This document shows, piece after piece, positions 13,861-26,208 of a DNA stretch of 64,000 bases. A program made the translations under genes and the position numbers. A model generated the notes under the pieces. The model ran no database searches. It was not told the origin of the DNA and saw only the letters and a program-made list of their open reading frames with translations. How positions within the stretch are numbered: position 1 is the first letter of the stretch; each line of letters begins with the position of its first letter. The stretch spans positions 17,191,501 through 17,255,500 of the forward strand of contig NC_135006.1 in the NCBI RefSeq assembly GCF_051020985.1, read 5' to 3'. Source of the DNA: Nomia melanderi. Lineage: Eukaryota; Arthropoda; Insecta; Hymenoptera; Halictidae.

Positions 13861-16800
13861 TTATTCGCCGTCCACGGCTGCCGACGGTTTCACCATGAAA
13901 TTTATGAAACCGTCGACGTCCTCCAGCTCCTTCGAGTAAAACTTCGCGGCGATCGTCGCGCGGCCTTCGAATTTAGGCACCATGGAGAACGAGCATTCCG
14001 CGTCGGTGTCCACCTCGACGGGCTCCGACAGTTTCAGCTTCAACTGCTCGTCCAAGCCGGGTCCCTCGATCAGGAATCTGCACTTTCTCAACGGGATCGG
14101 TAGAGGGTTCTTGAATCTCGCCCTGGCGTTCAACGTCTCGCCGACCACCGGATCGTTCTCCAACTGCAACAGAGAATTCGATGTCTTCGTTAGTAGTGGA
14201 AGTACAAGCGAATCGCTTGATACGCGTGACCTTCTATCAGTCACGAAAATGCGTTCATTAAGATATTCATTGGTTCATATTTCAGAATGCGCATTGAACT
14301 TGACTCAAAAACTTCTCTTCCAAACTCGCAGAAGCAGAAATCTCAGATAATTTTCAGCCATCGGCTAGCTATAGTGTTCGGATATCGCGACGATGGTGCA
14401 CATACCATAATTTTAATGTCCGGTTTCCTAACACGGAAATCGTCCTGCGCGAAGTATTCGAAGTTAGTGTCCTTGACGGTGGCCAAGCAGGCGATATTGA
14501 ACGCGCACTGGTTCATCAGTCGCAGACCGTACTCTTCCCAGGACACGTCCATCCGCACCTCCTCGAGAACTCCGGGCCTCACCAGCCGATCGATGTTTAA
14601 TCTCTTCACCGGGTCGCCGACTCGACCGGTGTACAGCACCGTTTCCACCCTCAAAATCACCGAGACCCGGTATTCGTTATAGCTACTTCGATTTTTGATC
14701 AGCAACACGACACTGCAACATGAAACAGGTAGGTCCTCCGTGAAACGCGACGCGAACGACACGGGATTCACGCGTGTAAAGACAGGGGACTACCTGAACG
14801 GTTCACCGATCACGATGTCGTCGCGAAGCTCGAAGTTGAACATGATGTCGTTGAATTCCTCGTTCAAGTAGTAGCGGCTGAACAACGATTGACTCTGGCG
14901 TAGCGCCTTCAGCATGGCAGCCCGCTCTTCCTCCGACTCTGCGGAAAGAAATCGATGCAGATTGTTGTTCCCGTCGAATGTTATTAACTCAATTAACCCT
15001 CTGCCTCGTAATAACGCGTCGAACTCGCAGTGAACAGTCCAAAGAGAATTTCACGGTCGCAAATATCACTCGATTCTTTCGAATTCAAATGAAATTCATG
15101 CTCTATTATCAATTCTTATACTTTATGGCATACTTGGCTAGATTTTATCTCGACGACAGTCGCAAATTTTAAACTCAGAGTGAGACTCGTGGTGAACAGT
15201 TTCAACATGATTCAACAAACATATTACTCAGTTCATTCGAATTCAAAGTAAATATATCCCTCTGTGATCAACTCTTATACTTAACAGGAAATATAGGCAT
15301 AACATATGCTTAGAATTTTTCTCTTTCCAATAAATTATTAATGACAAAGTAGCCGTATCGATCAGACTTGAGAAAGAGATGATAGGTCAAGGAGTCAATG
15401 CCACAGCAGTCGTAACGATCGCACCGAAGAAGAAGTCACGAGGCAATGGGTTAAAGACAAGGCAGGAGAGAGCTTACTTTCAGGATACTTGTAGGTATGA
15501 GTGATGTCCTCCCTCGCCCATCTCCCGACAGCCTTGGTGCTGATAAACTGGCCGATCCTGGAAACAAGGGAATGAAAGAGACGTCCGCGAGAGCTGCGGC
15601 TCGTAAAGCTACTCGAGCCTCACCCGTACACGTCCTTTCGAATCAGCTTCAAGGGCTGGGTCGGACCGTTGTACCGCCAGAACACCTTGTCCGCGTTCAC
15701 CTCCGCGAAGAGGAAACCATTGTCGTAGGGTCGCAGGACCTCGCCCTTCTTCACAGCTTCGACGGAAGCCGGACCGCAACGGTAGGCGTCCTCGCTCAGC
15801 TCCTGAGGAGTCGCGTCGATCGCCTGCCAGCCCGAACAGTCCGGCGACAAATCCAGCCGCTTCATCCATACCTCGTTCCAAACGTGGAAGTTCCTGCGAA
15901 ACAATTGACACGTTAACCAGTTAACCCTCTGTAGGCTCGTGGTGAAGATTTTCAACGTGATTCAACAAATGTCTATATTACTCAGTTAATTCGAATTCAA
16001 AGTAAATATTATTCCTCTGTAATCAACTATTATACTTAAAAGGAAGTATAGGAATAACATATGCTCTTCTTCCAATAAATTATTCATGATAAAGTAGTCG
16101 TGTCGATGAGAGTTGAAAAAGAAATCATAGGCCAAGGGGTTAACCCCTTGATTTACTCGATTTACTTCGCAACTGTGCTCGAACAATGTCGTTAAGAATT
16201 TAGAAGAGAGTTATACAAATTTTATACTTTATCTGCATCTACTTTAAGGGTTAGAGATTAACCCTTTGAACTCTGTGGGCTCCAATGTTGCACCGGTTCT
16301 AGGGGTTAACAGATTTCCTGCTACAAGTATACACATCGATCGAATGAACGTTTAGCGATATCTCCAACTGAAATACATTCTTCAAAGACGTTACCAACGA
16401 TAGGAACCATCTGTTTTTATCGAGGAACCATTGCTCGTAGCGCGGGATCAACTCTACAAACTGGTTACTCGCCATATCGAGTCGCTGTTCAACTCCTCCA
16501 TCACCCTGCCCTCGGCGTCCACGAAATAATCGACGGTCAAACTGCTCTGAGTGTCGTGCGCGCTGGCGTAATTGGTGACCACGCGGCAGGGCAGTCCTAG
16601 GGCGCGGCAGACGGTAGCCAGGACGCCGGAGAACACCCAGCACTGGCCATATTTAACCGGCTTCTTCGTCTTGTAGTACTGCTGCAAGATCTTCTGGGAG
16701 CCGAGCCATTTAGTCGGCGGCGTACCACCCCCAAAGTCGTCGGACCAATTGCCCATCACCGCGCCGTTGTCATCCGGAGAGTTCACCTGAAACGATGCCA

Positions 16801-19800
16801 ATATCTTCACTGTTCAACAACCGGGACGCCGGAGACGAGCTCCTATACACGCGACCGGTCTCTTAACACTTAGGCGACCGCCGGCCCCGCGATAACGCGG
16901 GATTTTTAGTCTACCGTTTAACCCTTTGCACTCGAGAGGTGACTGAGAGTCACCACTTTATTTGACACGACAAAACTATACAGTTGAATATTTAGTATTT
17001 TAAATTAGACTTTCTACTGCTATGCGAAATATTTCAATGAAACAGCTTTGTTGCTTAATTTATCTGTGAAGTATCGCACTGCTATGTGAAATATTATAAA
17101 TATAAATAAATATATAAATATAATATATAAATATAAATAAATTCTTATATCTCATACATCGAACAAAATTCGGTTCGTTCGATGCGTCACGAAAGAAATG
17201 AATGTCCACTTTTCTGTAAAATATAATGTCACCCGAATTCGGGTGGCGTGGCAGTCAAAGTGTTAACGCGTTGACCCGTTGCTTTATGGTTCACTCGACG
17301 GATACGTACAGCCGCGGACAAAATCCTGGATATCACCACGGGGTCGCCCCTGCCGGACACTCGGACTTTCCCGACTTGGATCATCAGGTGCAGCGCGCAG
17401 TCCAGTATGTCTCGCTCGAACTGCGAATACTTCCAAACAGTCGGCCTCAGACGATTGTAACTTCCACGCCAGATCAGCCCGTCCTCGGCCAGCACGTACT
17501 CCTGCCGTTGGTCTTCGTCCTCCAGGAACACCACGTCCTCTGAAACAGTACGCCGGAATCTCGACACTGGAACTACCGAGCAGCCGAACTGATCTTCAAC
17601 TTTCTCATAGAAACTCGAAGATCGTATGTTCGAAGATCGAAGATAGTAGAGGTTCCGCGTTGTTCGAAGTTCTAATAGTCGATCGGTGAATCGGAATCGG
17701 GTTTAACCCTTTGAACTCTGTAGGCTCCAATATTGCACCGGTTGTAGTATTAAATATTTTAATGAGCCTCAAAGAAACTACGCTAAAATTATGAAATTTT
17801 TGCTCTAAAATACAACTGCTAAATATCATCTATTATCAATTGAACACTCTCCTATCGAATTCACAATAATCGAGTAATACTCGTCTATCAGATTCTCGAA
17901 ACCTTCGGCGCAAGGGTTTCGTTCCTCGCGAACATTACCTTCGCACCACGGATTGAAGATCAAGTAAAAAGGGTCCTTCATCGTGAAGCTGACTGCCCCG
18001 TCCAGGTTCCTGTTCTTCGTGTCGATGTCCATCCTCCACTTGCCTATGATCGCGTTAGGCGCTGGCACGATCTAAGGACAACAACCGTTCTAACATATCC
18101 GTACTGAAATCGCTTTTTCGATGAAACGCCTCCAAACGACTCCTCGAAAACGACGAATCGCCTCGAAACGACGAACCGCCTCGAAATGATGTTTCGAAAA
18201 CAGCGAATCGCCTTCAAAGGACGTTTCGAAAGCAACGAATTGCCTCCAAACGACGTTTCGAAAACGACGAATCGCCTCGAAACGACGTTTCGAAAACAGG
18301 GAAGCGTTTTTCAAAGCTCTTGCCTTTAGACGAAGGAAATTCGATGCGGTCGCTTCGATGGTGGCTTGCCAGGAGCCTTCGGAGACTTGTCCCGGATAGA
18401 GGACCGGGGTCGCGACCAAGGTCCCGTGGCCGTACTGCGGTTTCTCCACGCCATCCACCGTGAACACCAGCGACATGCCATCGATGCTCGGATCGTAATC
18501 TCTGGACAGGGTGAGGTGCACGTAGAATTCCTGGCCGCGTCTGACGACGAGCCTAGCCTTGTCATCCTGCCGGGTCATCGAGTCGTACCGCCATGTCCTG
18601 TGATTCGCCCCGTTCTCAGGGATGCACGGGTCCACGTCCGAGATCGTCAGCACAGGAACGTTGAAATCCTCCCCTGCGAACAGCGAGATCATCCTTTTCG
18701 AACGAAGATCCTTTCAAGATCGTTAGGGGATGGAACCGACGGATCACTGGTAGACGCGAAAATTAATCGGTAAAAATAGGTTGCTGGGAATGAAGGAATG
18801 AATCGTTTGAAGAGGGAATGGAGTCTGTACAGACCGGAGTGATATTTTTAGACATAGTTATGGATTTATAGAATTCTATGCTTTGTAATAGTATTTAGTA
18901 ATTAATTCGAGGTCTAGTGAGGCGTGAAGATGCAAACGTTCGTTACGAAACTGTTATGGATTTATAGAATTTTATGCTTTTTAATGGAATTTAGTAATTA
19001 ATTCGAGGTAGCGAGGTGTGAAGATGCAAACGTTCGTTATGAAATTGTTGGAAGTGTTGAGTACTGGTGATTCGTATTTCGGATGGATGTTTGTGAAGTG
19101 AGAGAGTTTATCTTACGTTCGAACCAGAGAACTCGGCTGAGGGTTAACCGATTGCACTCGAAACATTGAATAACTTAACCCTTAACGGACCGGAAGTATT
19201 TCGGAGTGAGCTAGCATACTTAACGTGTTCATTGTAAATACGACAACAGTAACATAAAACTAATAAAACGATCTCCTTCATATGCTGCATTGGAGTAAGT
19301 CAAAGTGCGCTTACATGGCGGCATTGCTCCGTCAACGCTAGAACCACCGTACCAAAATAATTTCAACGTTTTTATTTCGTAATTATCGGTGTCTTAAAAG
19401 CATCGAATGTTCGAAATGATCTTGAAAGTAAATAGTTTCACTCGAATACTATAACGAATGTCCGAAGGAATCGATGATAATCAATTATTACAATTTTTAT
19501 AGGGATTACATATTAATCGTATTAAATGCTCGTTCTAGTGTTAAGGGTTAATAGAATTAAATAACAATCGACAACATTAAGTGCAACATTTACAATCTTC
19601 CGCGAAACGAAGTAGCGAGCAAAAGCGAGCTCTCAAGTGCGAACGATTAAAATACCCAGCTCGATGGAGTGCATCCCGAAAGGCGAACAGCGCGGAGCGT
19701 ACGGAGGAGAAACAGCGGTCGCACGAAGATCACTCACAGTAAAATCGGTACGGAAACGGCCTGAACCGGCTCTCCTCGTTGAAGGGCCGGTAGCGATCGA

Positions 19801-19876
19801 AAAATCTATAAAACATTCTTCGGGGATCGGTGGCGGCGAGCTCGTCCCTTGAAAACGAACGAAAGACTGAATCCAT
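13861..19876 (-). CDS. Tg: Transglutaminase (protein-glutamine gamma-glutamyltransferase), proximal-first-exon isoform
   Basis: This enzyme forms gamma-glutamyl-lysine crosslinks between proteins; insect members act in hemolymph clotting, cuticle and gut. Exons on the minus strand: 19876-19738, 18673-18324, 18071-17939, 17539-17310, 16786-16473, 15893-15624, 15557-15478, 14938-14794, 14712-14406 and 14163-13861. They join in frame to 756 residues, usual for the family. Residues 48-165 are the N-terminal sandwich (LVVRRGQEF, YGHGTLV). The core holds the catalytic triad Cys333 (KYGQCWVFSG), His392 (FHVWNEVW) and Asp415 (WQAIDATPQE); the 59 and 23 residue spacings match factor XIII. Residues from about 550 form the C-terminal barrels. 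Introns after exons 18673-18324 and 16786-16473 need GC donors. The first exon (MDSVFRSFSRDELAA) is short and not recognised from family memory; its frame, its GTGAGT donor and its phase support it. The shared exons are close to certain, this start less so. Confidence 0.93.
14993..15454. mobile_element. piggyBac-like MITE in a transglutaminase intron
   Basis: TTAA flanks both sides. The ends read inward as CCCTCTGCCTCGTAA and CCCATTGCCTCGTGA, 12 of 15 matching. The 462-bp insert fills nearly all of the intron 14939-15477. Its part from 15,181 to about 15,395 is similar to 15,931-16,140 in another intron of the same gene. Confidence 0.6.
15921..16143. mobile_element. Second related piggyBac-like MITE in a transglutaminase intron
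   Basis: Starts TTAACCCTCTG and ends GGGGTTAA. Its interior (CGTGATTCAACAAA, then GAATTCAAAGTAAATAT, then AATAAATTATT) repeats the interior of the element at 14,993-15,454 in the same order with a few dozen differences. So the two are copies of one family inserted in different introns of one gene. Confidence 0.6.
16918..17266. mobile_element. piggyBac-like MITE in a transglutaminase intron
   Basis: TTAA at both ends, with inward ends CCCTTTGCACTC and CACTTTGACTGC. The 349-bp AT-rich interior has no coding frame and makes up most of the intron 16787-17309. Confidence 0.55.
18110..18310. repeat. Tandem repeat of about 32 bp in a transglutaminase intron
   Basis: Units built from ACGACGAATCGCCTC and GAAACGACGTTTCGAAAA recur about six times with substitutions through the intron 18072-18323. 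The minus-strand frame stays open through part of it, but the family has no such insert, so it is intronic. Confidence 0.8.
18857..19047. repeat. Two-copy 96-bp tandem duplication in a transglutaminase intron
   Basis: GTTATGGATTTATAGAATT begins at 18,857 and again at 18,953. Both copies run through TAGTAATTAATTCGAGGT and GATGCAAACGTTCGTTA with roughly ten percent difference. Confidence 0.85.
19175..19551. mobile_element. TTAA-bounded repeat element in the first transglutaminase intron
   Basis: The left end is TTAACCCTTAACGGACC and the right end, on the other strand, TTAACCCTTAACACTAG. The doubled TTAA on both sides suggests nested insertion. CACTAGAA also opens the element at 41,208. Confidence 0.45.
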
Positions 19877-22800
19877 CGGCGACGCTCGCGTATAAGTCTT
19901 TCGCTGGCTAGGAGTTCCGTGAAATCACTGATCAGGAATCACTGACAAATTGCACCTTCCCTGGCGAAGAGGAAGGAAACGCGCCGCGTGACGCGCAGCT
20001 GAACCGCGGCGTCCGCTTCGCGTCGCCTCGCGTCGCCTCGCGTCGGGTGGGTTGCTACGTTCTAGGAGATCGACCAAGGACGTTTCTGCATCGGCGAGCG
20101 CTGCCATACATGGTGTCATCGATGACTTCGGTGCCGGTAGGAGTCGCCTACTTTTCATTCTGTCAATTACCGCTCGTAATTTATTTGCCGACGTTCAACG
20201 AATCACTTGCCACGGGAACGGACCGATTCCCCGTAACTCTTTCGCACGGAGGCTGAGATCGATCTCTGGCCGGAGGTCGATTCAAAGACTTCGCTGAAAG
20301 AGTCGTTACGCCGAACGGGTGACGGGTCCCGCCGATTTCGGAGAGGATAACTGATCGATCGGTTCGCGATTACGTCGGCCGGTGATTGACTCGTTAAGCT
20401 TTTTTAGTCGATTCGCGGGAAACGCAGCCGGGAATGGCGGATAGAATGTACGGGACGCGTGGGGCGGTCGGCGACAAAGAGGATCGAGGCTCTTTCCATC
20501 AATTTGTCCGGCAATGGCGATCGCTTTCCGTTGCTACGCAATGGAACCAGGTCTCGATCGCATTGACCGTCACCTGGATACCACGTCGCGAGTGTTACGG
20601 TGTGGGAAAGATCGTTGCGATCGAAGATCGTTGGGAATTAACTTTGGACGAGTACGGGAGCAACCGGTGAATGGGAAACGAGGGAAATGATGTACGAGCT
20701 GTTCAAATCGGTCGACTTCGCTTTGAAGATTTCGACGATGACGCGCAACGTTCGTTCGATTTCATGTTCGCCAGTGGAACTAGCGGACAGCTCGAAACGA
20801 GCCGTTCCTCGGAGAAATGTTTCTTCCTCGGATATCGGAATGATAAATTGTTCTCTGAAGGATTACCGAAGAAATTGTTTCCGTGAGACGCTAGAATTAT
20901 AAATTAGTCGAAATCTCGGTAGATGTATTCTTAGCGTTTCTATGAAGAAATTGGGAAGCCATTCGATCGCACGGTTTCAGCGTTAAAAGGAAATATTCAG
21001 AACTGATGTGCACTATCGCATCACTCATCCCCGCTGTTTGTTTTGGCGAGTTGACCGACTTGGCTAATGAGTGACTCACATGTAAATCACAGTTCTCCGT
21101 AATGGTAATTCTGAATGCTTCGTGGGAGAACAATAGCGAATTCGTTAGATTTCTCCGTCACCGATGGACAATCGGATGATGTTACATGTGCAGCACTCCA
21201 CGACCTAACTGGAAAATAACAGAGAACTCATGCTCCTTGACCTTTCAACTACGGCGAGATTAGCCGCGAAAGTGTACACCTCTGTAGAGAAAGATTTGAC
21301 GCGGTCTGCATATCATAAGTGAACCACCATTGCGATTCGAGACTAATAGAATTTCTCCAGCGTGCAATTACGTTAGATTAGACTATAACCCGCACAGCTA
21401 TCGGTGTCCGAGACAGAATCGGTGTGCGGCAGCTAAAAGATTAACAGCAAATCTTCCCAGAAACCCCTTATTTCGCGTAACAAGGCGAGCCCGGCCGCAA
21501 GAAGAGGATCACGGTCCGACGAAGAACCGATCCGAGCACGAGGCAACGCGTTTCCCGCAAAGACGCGTTAACGACGCGTCGATCCGATCGATGGATTCGA
21601 TCGCCGGCGCGGATAAGCCGAGAAATGTTCGCCGCGGCCGCGCATCCTTCTCCCGGCAGGAGCGACCGGTTGATTGCGCGGCGTTAAAGCGCGATCGCGG
21701 GAACCAATCGGCAGGAAAGCGAGACGAACGCGCGAAAGAACGTAATTGAAGATTCCCCGCCGTCGGTGCCCACCCACCCGCCGACCCCCTCTCACCCGCC
21801 CCCTGTTGCAATAATAATCCATTAACGCGATTACAATACCCCGCTGGCTCGATTAGCAGTAAATACTGATTAATCGCGTAATTACGGGCGCAATAGTCGG
21901 TCGGCCGACTAATCATGCAATAAATATCGCGGCGAACAAACGGTTGCGCTACAAAGTACCCGGGAGCACAGTCAGGGCTCGCCGGTTCGATTACTTCAAC
22001 CGGTTTCGTACGAAACACCGACGGCTGGTTCCGGTGAGTCAAACGGCCGGCCGCGAATTATGACACGAACGCGCGCGCCTCCGGGCATTGTTTTCGATTA
22101 AAAATAACGATGCGAGCGCCGAGTCCGTTCTATGTATACCCCGGCCGCACGCACAATCGTTCTAGAATCCAGATTATCCGTAACGGTCGATGACGCGCCG
22201 CGTTACTTTCATAGAGCGCGTAACAAGCCGGATATTTACAATTCGTCTCTGGGTGGATACGCGTACCGCCGGGAGGTCGCTTGACGTAGAGGATCAGGAA
22301 TCCGCGTGTCGTTCGCCGGTTTTCATCCGTTACCATTTCGTTTTTTCGCTGCATCGCACTTGGACGTTTTTCATCGGAGGCATCCGACGTTTCTGAATCG
22401 CTTCGTTTAGAATTCCGAGCTGATCCCTCGAGGTGAAACTGGTTTTCGCGTTTCGAATGCTTGCGACGCGCGTGATTATTGACATCTCGGAGAATCGTTA
22501 TTTCATTAATCGGTATTCATTCGTTCGGAATAATATTCTTCGGACGGTTCTGTTTGCGATCGAGTCGCGAAGACGGATGCTTCCTTGAGTTACCGAGGAG
22601 ATTGATGGAGTACGCTAATCGAGTTGCAGATCGACGGGAATATCGATAGATATTTGGAGTTTCCGTAGACATTTCTGATAGTCGATTTCACTGTGGTTCT
22701 AACGTCGAGAGATAAGCACGCTAGAGGCTGCGTTCACCTCGCCCAATGCCACCGATTTTTCTGTCTCGATCGATCGGATCGGGAAATCCAGGCGTGCAAA

Positions 22801-25800
22801 CTGCGCAAACAATCGTATAACACCGTAAGCCAACACCGTAACCGCAGCGATAAATAGTGCGTATCTTTCTGTTGACAGCTGTGTGTTCGCGCGGAATTAG
22901 CATCCGCGGTATTGCCGATGTATCGGAGACCTAGGAACAGAACAAACACGGAACTTCGGAGATACCGATCTCGCGATAAATTAGCCTGCTCGCGCGTAAA
23001 TCGCGGGCCCTGCCTCCTCCCCGGTGCCGCTGCGACGTCGTCCGTTGACACGATAGTTGATAACAACCGGCGCCTCTGAGTTGCTTCGGAGTAATTGTAA
23101 TAGGTAAGATGATCGAGAAGTGTCTCAATCGTTTGAGAAATTGGATAACGCGACGCGAAGAAAATAATAGCGAATCGTTGAATCTAGAACTAACGGACAG
23201 GTAATTGTAATAGGTAAAATGATCGAGGAGTGTCTCGATCCTTCGAGAAATTAGAGAAATTAGAACTATGTCTTCTCTCGCAATTATTAGAAACACAGTG
23301 GATGGTTCTGATTATTGTAAATTCCAATGGAACACTATTCTTTTTAGTTATCAAAGTATTCACTCGTTTCTTCGCTTGTTCTAGGTCAGAAAGCCTTTCT
23401 CTTTATAGCCTCTGAATATATTGTACAATCATGTCAGACGACGAAACATTAATTTTCTCAATTGTTCTTTCCCAGACTTAACATCGCTGGCTTCCGCGAC
23501 TCAAATATAAGTCAATTGAAATCTTAACAAGCCTGTAGATAGTAGTATACGCTCAGAACTGGCTGAAAAGTCAAAAGTCAACGTGTTAATTTCTCGAGTA
23601 ATTTGCGTCGCCTTTCGAACCGCGAAAATACGCGCGCGCTCGCTCGCCTAAGTGGGAATTATTAGACGAGTTTCGGGAAAAGCGTGAACAATGCGGCTCT
23701 GTGTAATTGAGGGTGACGTAATGTTTCGCGATGGTCAGGGCGCCGCTTGCGCAACTTATCTTTCATTCATGGCAATGCACGCGGCGCGAGGCTACGCGAG
23801 GCAGGCTCGCGGCGTCACTTTCATCCAGAAAACTGTAATAGCTTGCCTCTGGCGCACTGCTATCAGCACAGGGTAAGTTTTTCGCGAACGATACCATCGC
23901 GACACGCGATCGATCGCCTATTCACGAAAGAAACGTCAACTCTTCGCGATTCATTCGACTAGTTGAGTCGTCGGTGAGGTAATTTCCGCTACAACTATTC
24001 GAATGTCATGAAATACATGATTAAAGTGCATCAACCCTTTGCGGACGAATGACATTTTACGAATAGCAAGTTGCAAACAAATGGCTTAACTACTCGGACA
24101 GCAAGAAATCAGCATATATCTAATTAATATCTAATTTAAGGGTTAAACTACACCTGACTCTAAGAGCATCGATGCAATTTCCACGGTGAAAACCTAGAAA
24201 CATTTCGGAAAGGGTTCACACTAACCCACGTCCAATCGATTACTGTTGAAATTCACTTGACACCAGGTTCACGAAACCAGTGTGTGCCCCGATTATCTAT
24301 TTTTACACCCCCAACTTCCGAGATCCCAATGAATCAATTTTTCTAAGAACAGAGAGAGAAACTAGCGTTACAAAGTCTGCACTTCCTTTTGTTCCTTCAA
24401 CTGCATATCAATCCTTATATCGTCCGATTAATCAATCGGCCGATACTCGTATCTCCTTTCCCCGTTTCCGAGAAAGACTTGATTGTTTGGTTCGCCTGGT
24501 AATCGATTATTTAGCCGGTTTCAAGGGAAACAGGTGAATCGAAAGTACCGGCGCGTTTAGTGTTAACAAGAGGATCATTCGACTCGCGGGTAGAGCCGCT
24601 CGCGGAACGCGCGAAAGCTGAGACATCCCATCTGGCGGCCGGCTCGAGTTTATTTTCTTTGGTGAAGCACCATCGGCCGAATCCTCGAGCGACGAACGGA
24701 GCGCGCGCTATTCGCGTGATCTCTGTTTGCTCGTTACCGCGATCCGCGTAGCCCGTTGCTCGCAGGCGCCGAGGAAAAACATTTTCCCGGCCGTTCCTTC
24801 CGATCGGCCGCGCCTCGCGACGCTGTCGAACTGTAAACGTTAACGAAAGGAATGTCGCGGGCATTTCTCGCCGACACGCGCGCGCGGGCAGCGCGCGAAA
24901 TTACCATTTTTATCTCGAAAACCTTAACGACGTGTTGCGAAATTAATGAAACGTTGTGTACCAACGTTGCTCACGATGACATCATCGGCCAGAAAAGCAT
25001 CAACACGGCGATTCGACGCGCGTGCTTCGGCCGAGCGCGATCGGACGTGCGTTTCGAGGAGAATCGGGTATCGGCCAGCCGGTTCGCGGCGTTGGGAGCA
25101 CGCGTTCTCTTAAAATAGGCCTTATCTTTCAGCGCGCAACCGGAAGAACGACGACGATGGACGCCGAGATCATCGGGAAATCTACCTAAACCGCGAGCCT
25201 GTTTGCAACGGCGGCGAACGCCGTGCACGTGTGTATTTATTAATAGCAGCATCTTAACGAGACATTCCTTTCCGGTGATATCGCGTTAAAAACGCCCCGG
25301 TAGCCGTGAAATTTTAGCCGTGTCGGTGCGCCGAGACCTAGATTCGCCGTTATTGCTCCGGCGACGCTCAAAGCAGCCACGATCGCTCGAGTCCGAGTGC
25401 TTCCACCCTGATGACATAACGGTCAGGGGACGATATCGCCGGCTCCAAAGTTCGATCGGTACGATTTACTTGATTTCGGTGTGTGGGTTCGTCGGTATCG
25501 TCCGCTCGACGAATGGTCAATTAACCTCGCCCAGCTAGGGGTCAATCGCGTTAAAGGCGGACCAGATAGGCAGGTGCGGAGGCTCTAGCGCGGGGCGTTC
25601 GCGTTGGTCCGCGTGCATCTACGGAATACGATACGCGACGGCGTTAGCACCGCATATTTTTAGCAGGTGACGACCTGCGGCGGATTAGCACATTTCCATT
25701 CGATACAGCCTCGGGTCCTACGTGTTCGCTTCGGTTAGATTGTTTCGTTAGAGCGCGTGGACACGAAAGGACACGCGCGACGCGAGAAGAAAGGATTAAA

Positions 25801-26075
25801 GTGATGAATCCCGAAATAGCACGAGTCGAGCGACGTTTCGAGGAAGTCAATCTTGCTTTTCACCTTCGCTCGCTAATTCGTTACCTATTTCCTTCGCTCT
25901 TGCTGCAGCCGTTAGCTGCGCGCACGCCTTCGTCGCGTTTTTAGTGTTATTCTTATTATCGTTGATAGGTTTGAGTAAGCTGAAAACGATTGCATCGGTG
26001 ACTCATGTAGGTAACGTTAACGGGAGGAGTTGCGATGTTTTGTAATCGAACGGTTCAATTGCTAACGAAGATTAC
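19877..26075. other. Promoter region of the proximal isoform and long first intron of the distal transglutaminase isoform
   Basis: No coding exon was recognised. The first few hundred bases should include the promoter of the proximal isoform; a TCAGTG initiator-like site lies on the minus strand near 19,930 without a TATA box. A short CGCCTCGCGT tandem tract is at 20,014-20,046. The part 21,770-21,980 is dense in ATTA/TAAT cores. The rest is mixed GC-rich and AT-rich sequence with TTAACCC-type transposon ends near 24,030 and 24,140. Confidence 0.5.
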
Positions 26076-26208
26076 CTGAAGTCGGAACGGCGGGTGGACG
26101 CGGTAAACAGTCCGGCTTGGTGCACGCTGGCTTCGACGGGCCGTCCGTCACGGTCTCCGGCCTGAAAACCGCTCTGAACCGCGAGAAACAGGAACAACAC
26201 TTGCCCAT
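26076..26208 (-). CDS. Tg: Alternative distal first exon of the transglutaminase gene (N-myristoylated isoform)
   Basis: The exon encodes 44 residues beginning MGKCCSCFSRF and ends at a CAG|GTAATC donor after the first base of a codon. That is the phase needed by the shared exon starting at 18,673, giving PTSG followed by EDFNVPVL and a 754-residue protein. Gly2 with Ser6 fits the N-myristoylation rule, and Cys4, Cys5 and Cys7 are likely palmitoylation sites, so this form should be membrane-anchored. Grasshopper annulin and the Drosophila Tg-A form also carry a lipid-modified start (established knowledge). The exon lies 7.4 kb upstream of the common exon and 6.2 kb upstream of the other first exon, so the two forms probably use separate promoters. 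Splicing itself is inferred. Confidence 0.85.

Noticed and set aside
15609..15911. 100-codon frame overlapping a transglutaminase exon
   Set aside because: Shadow of the exon in another frame; the frame with FHVWNEVW and WQAIDATPQE is the family sequence.
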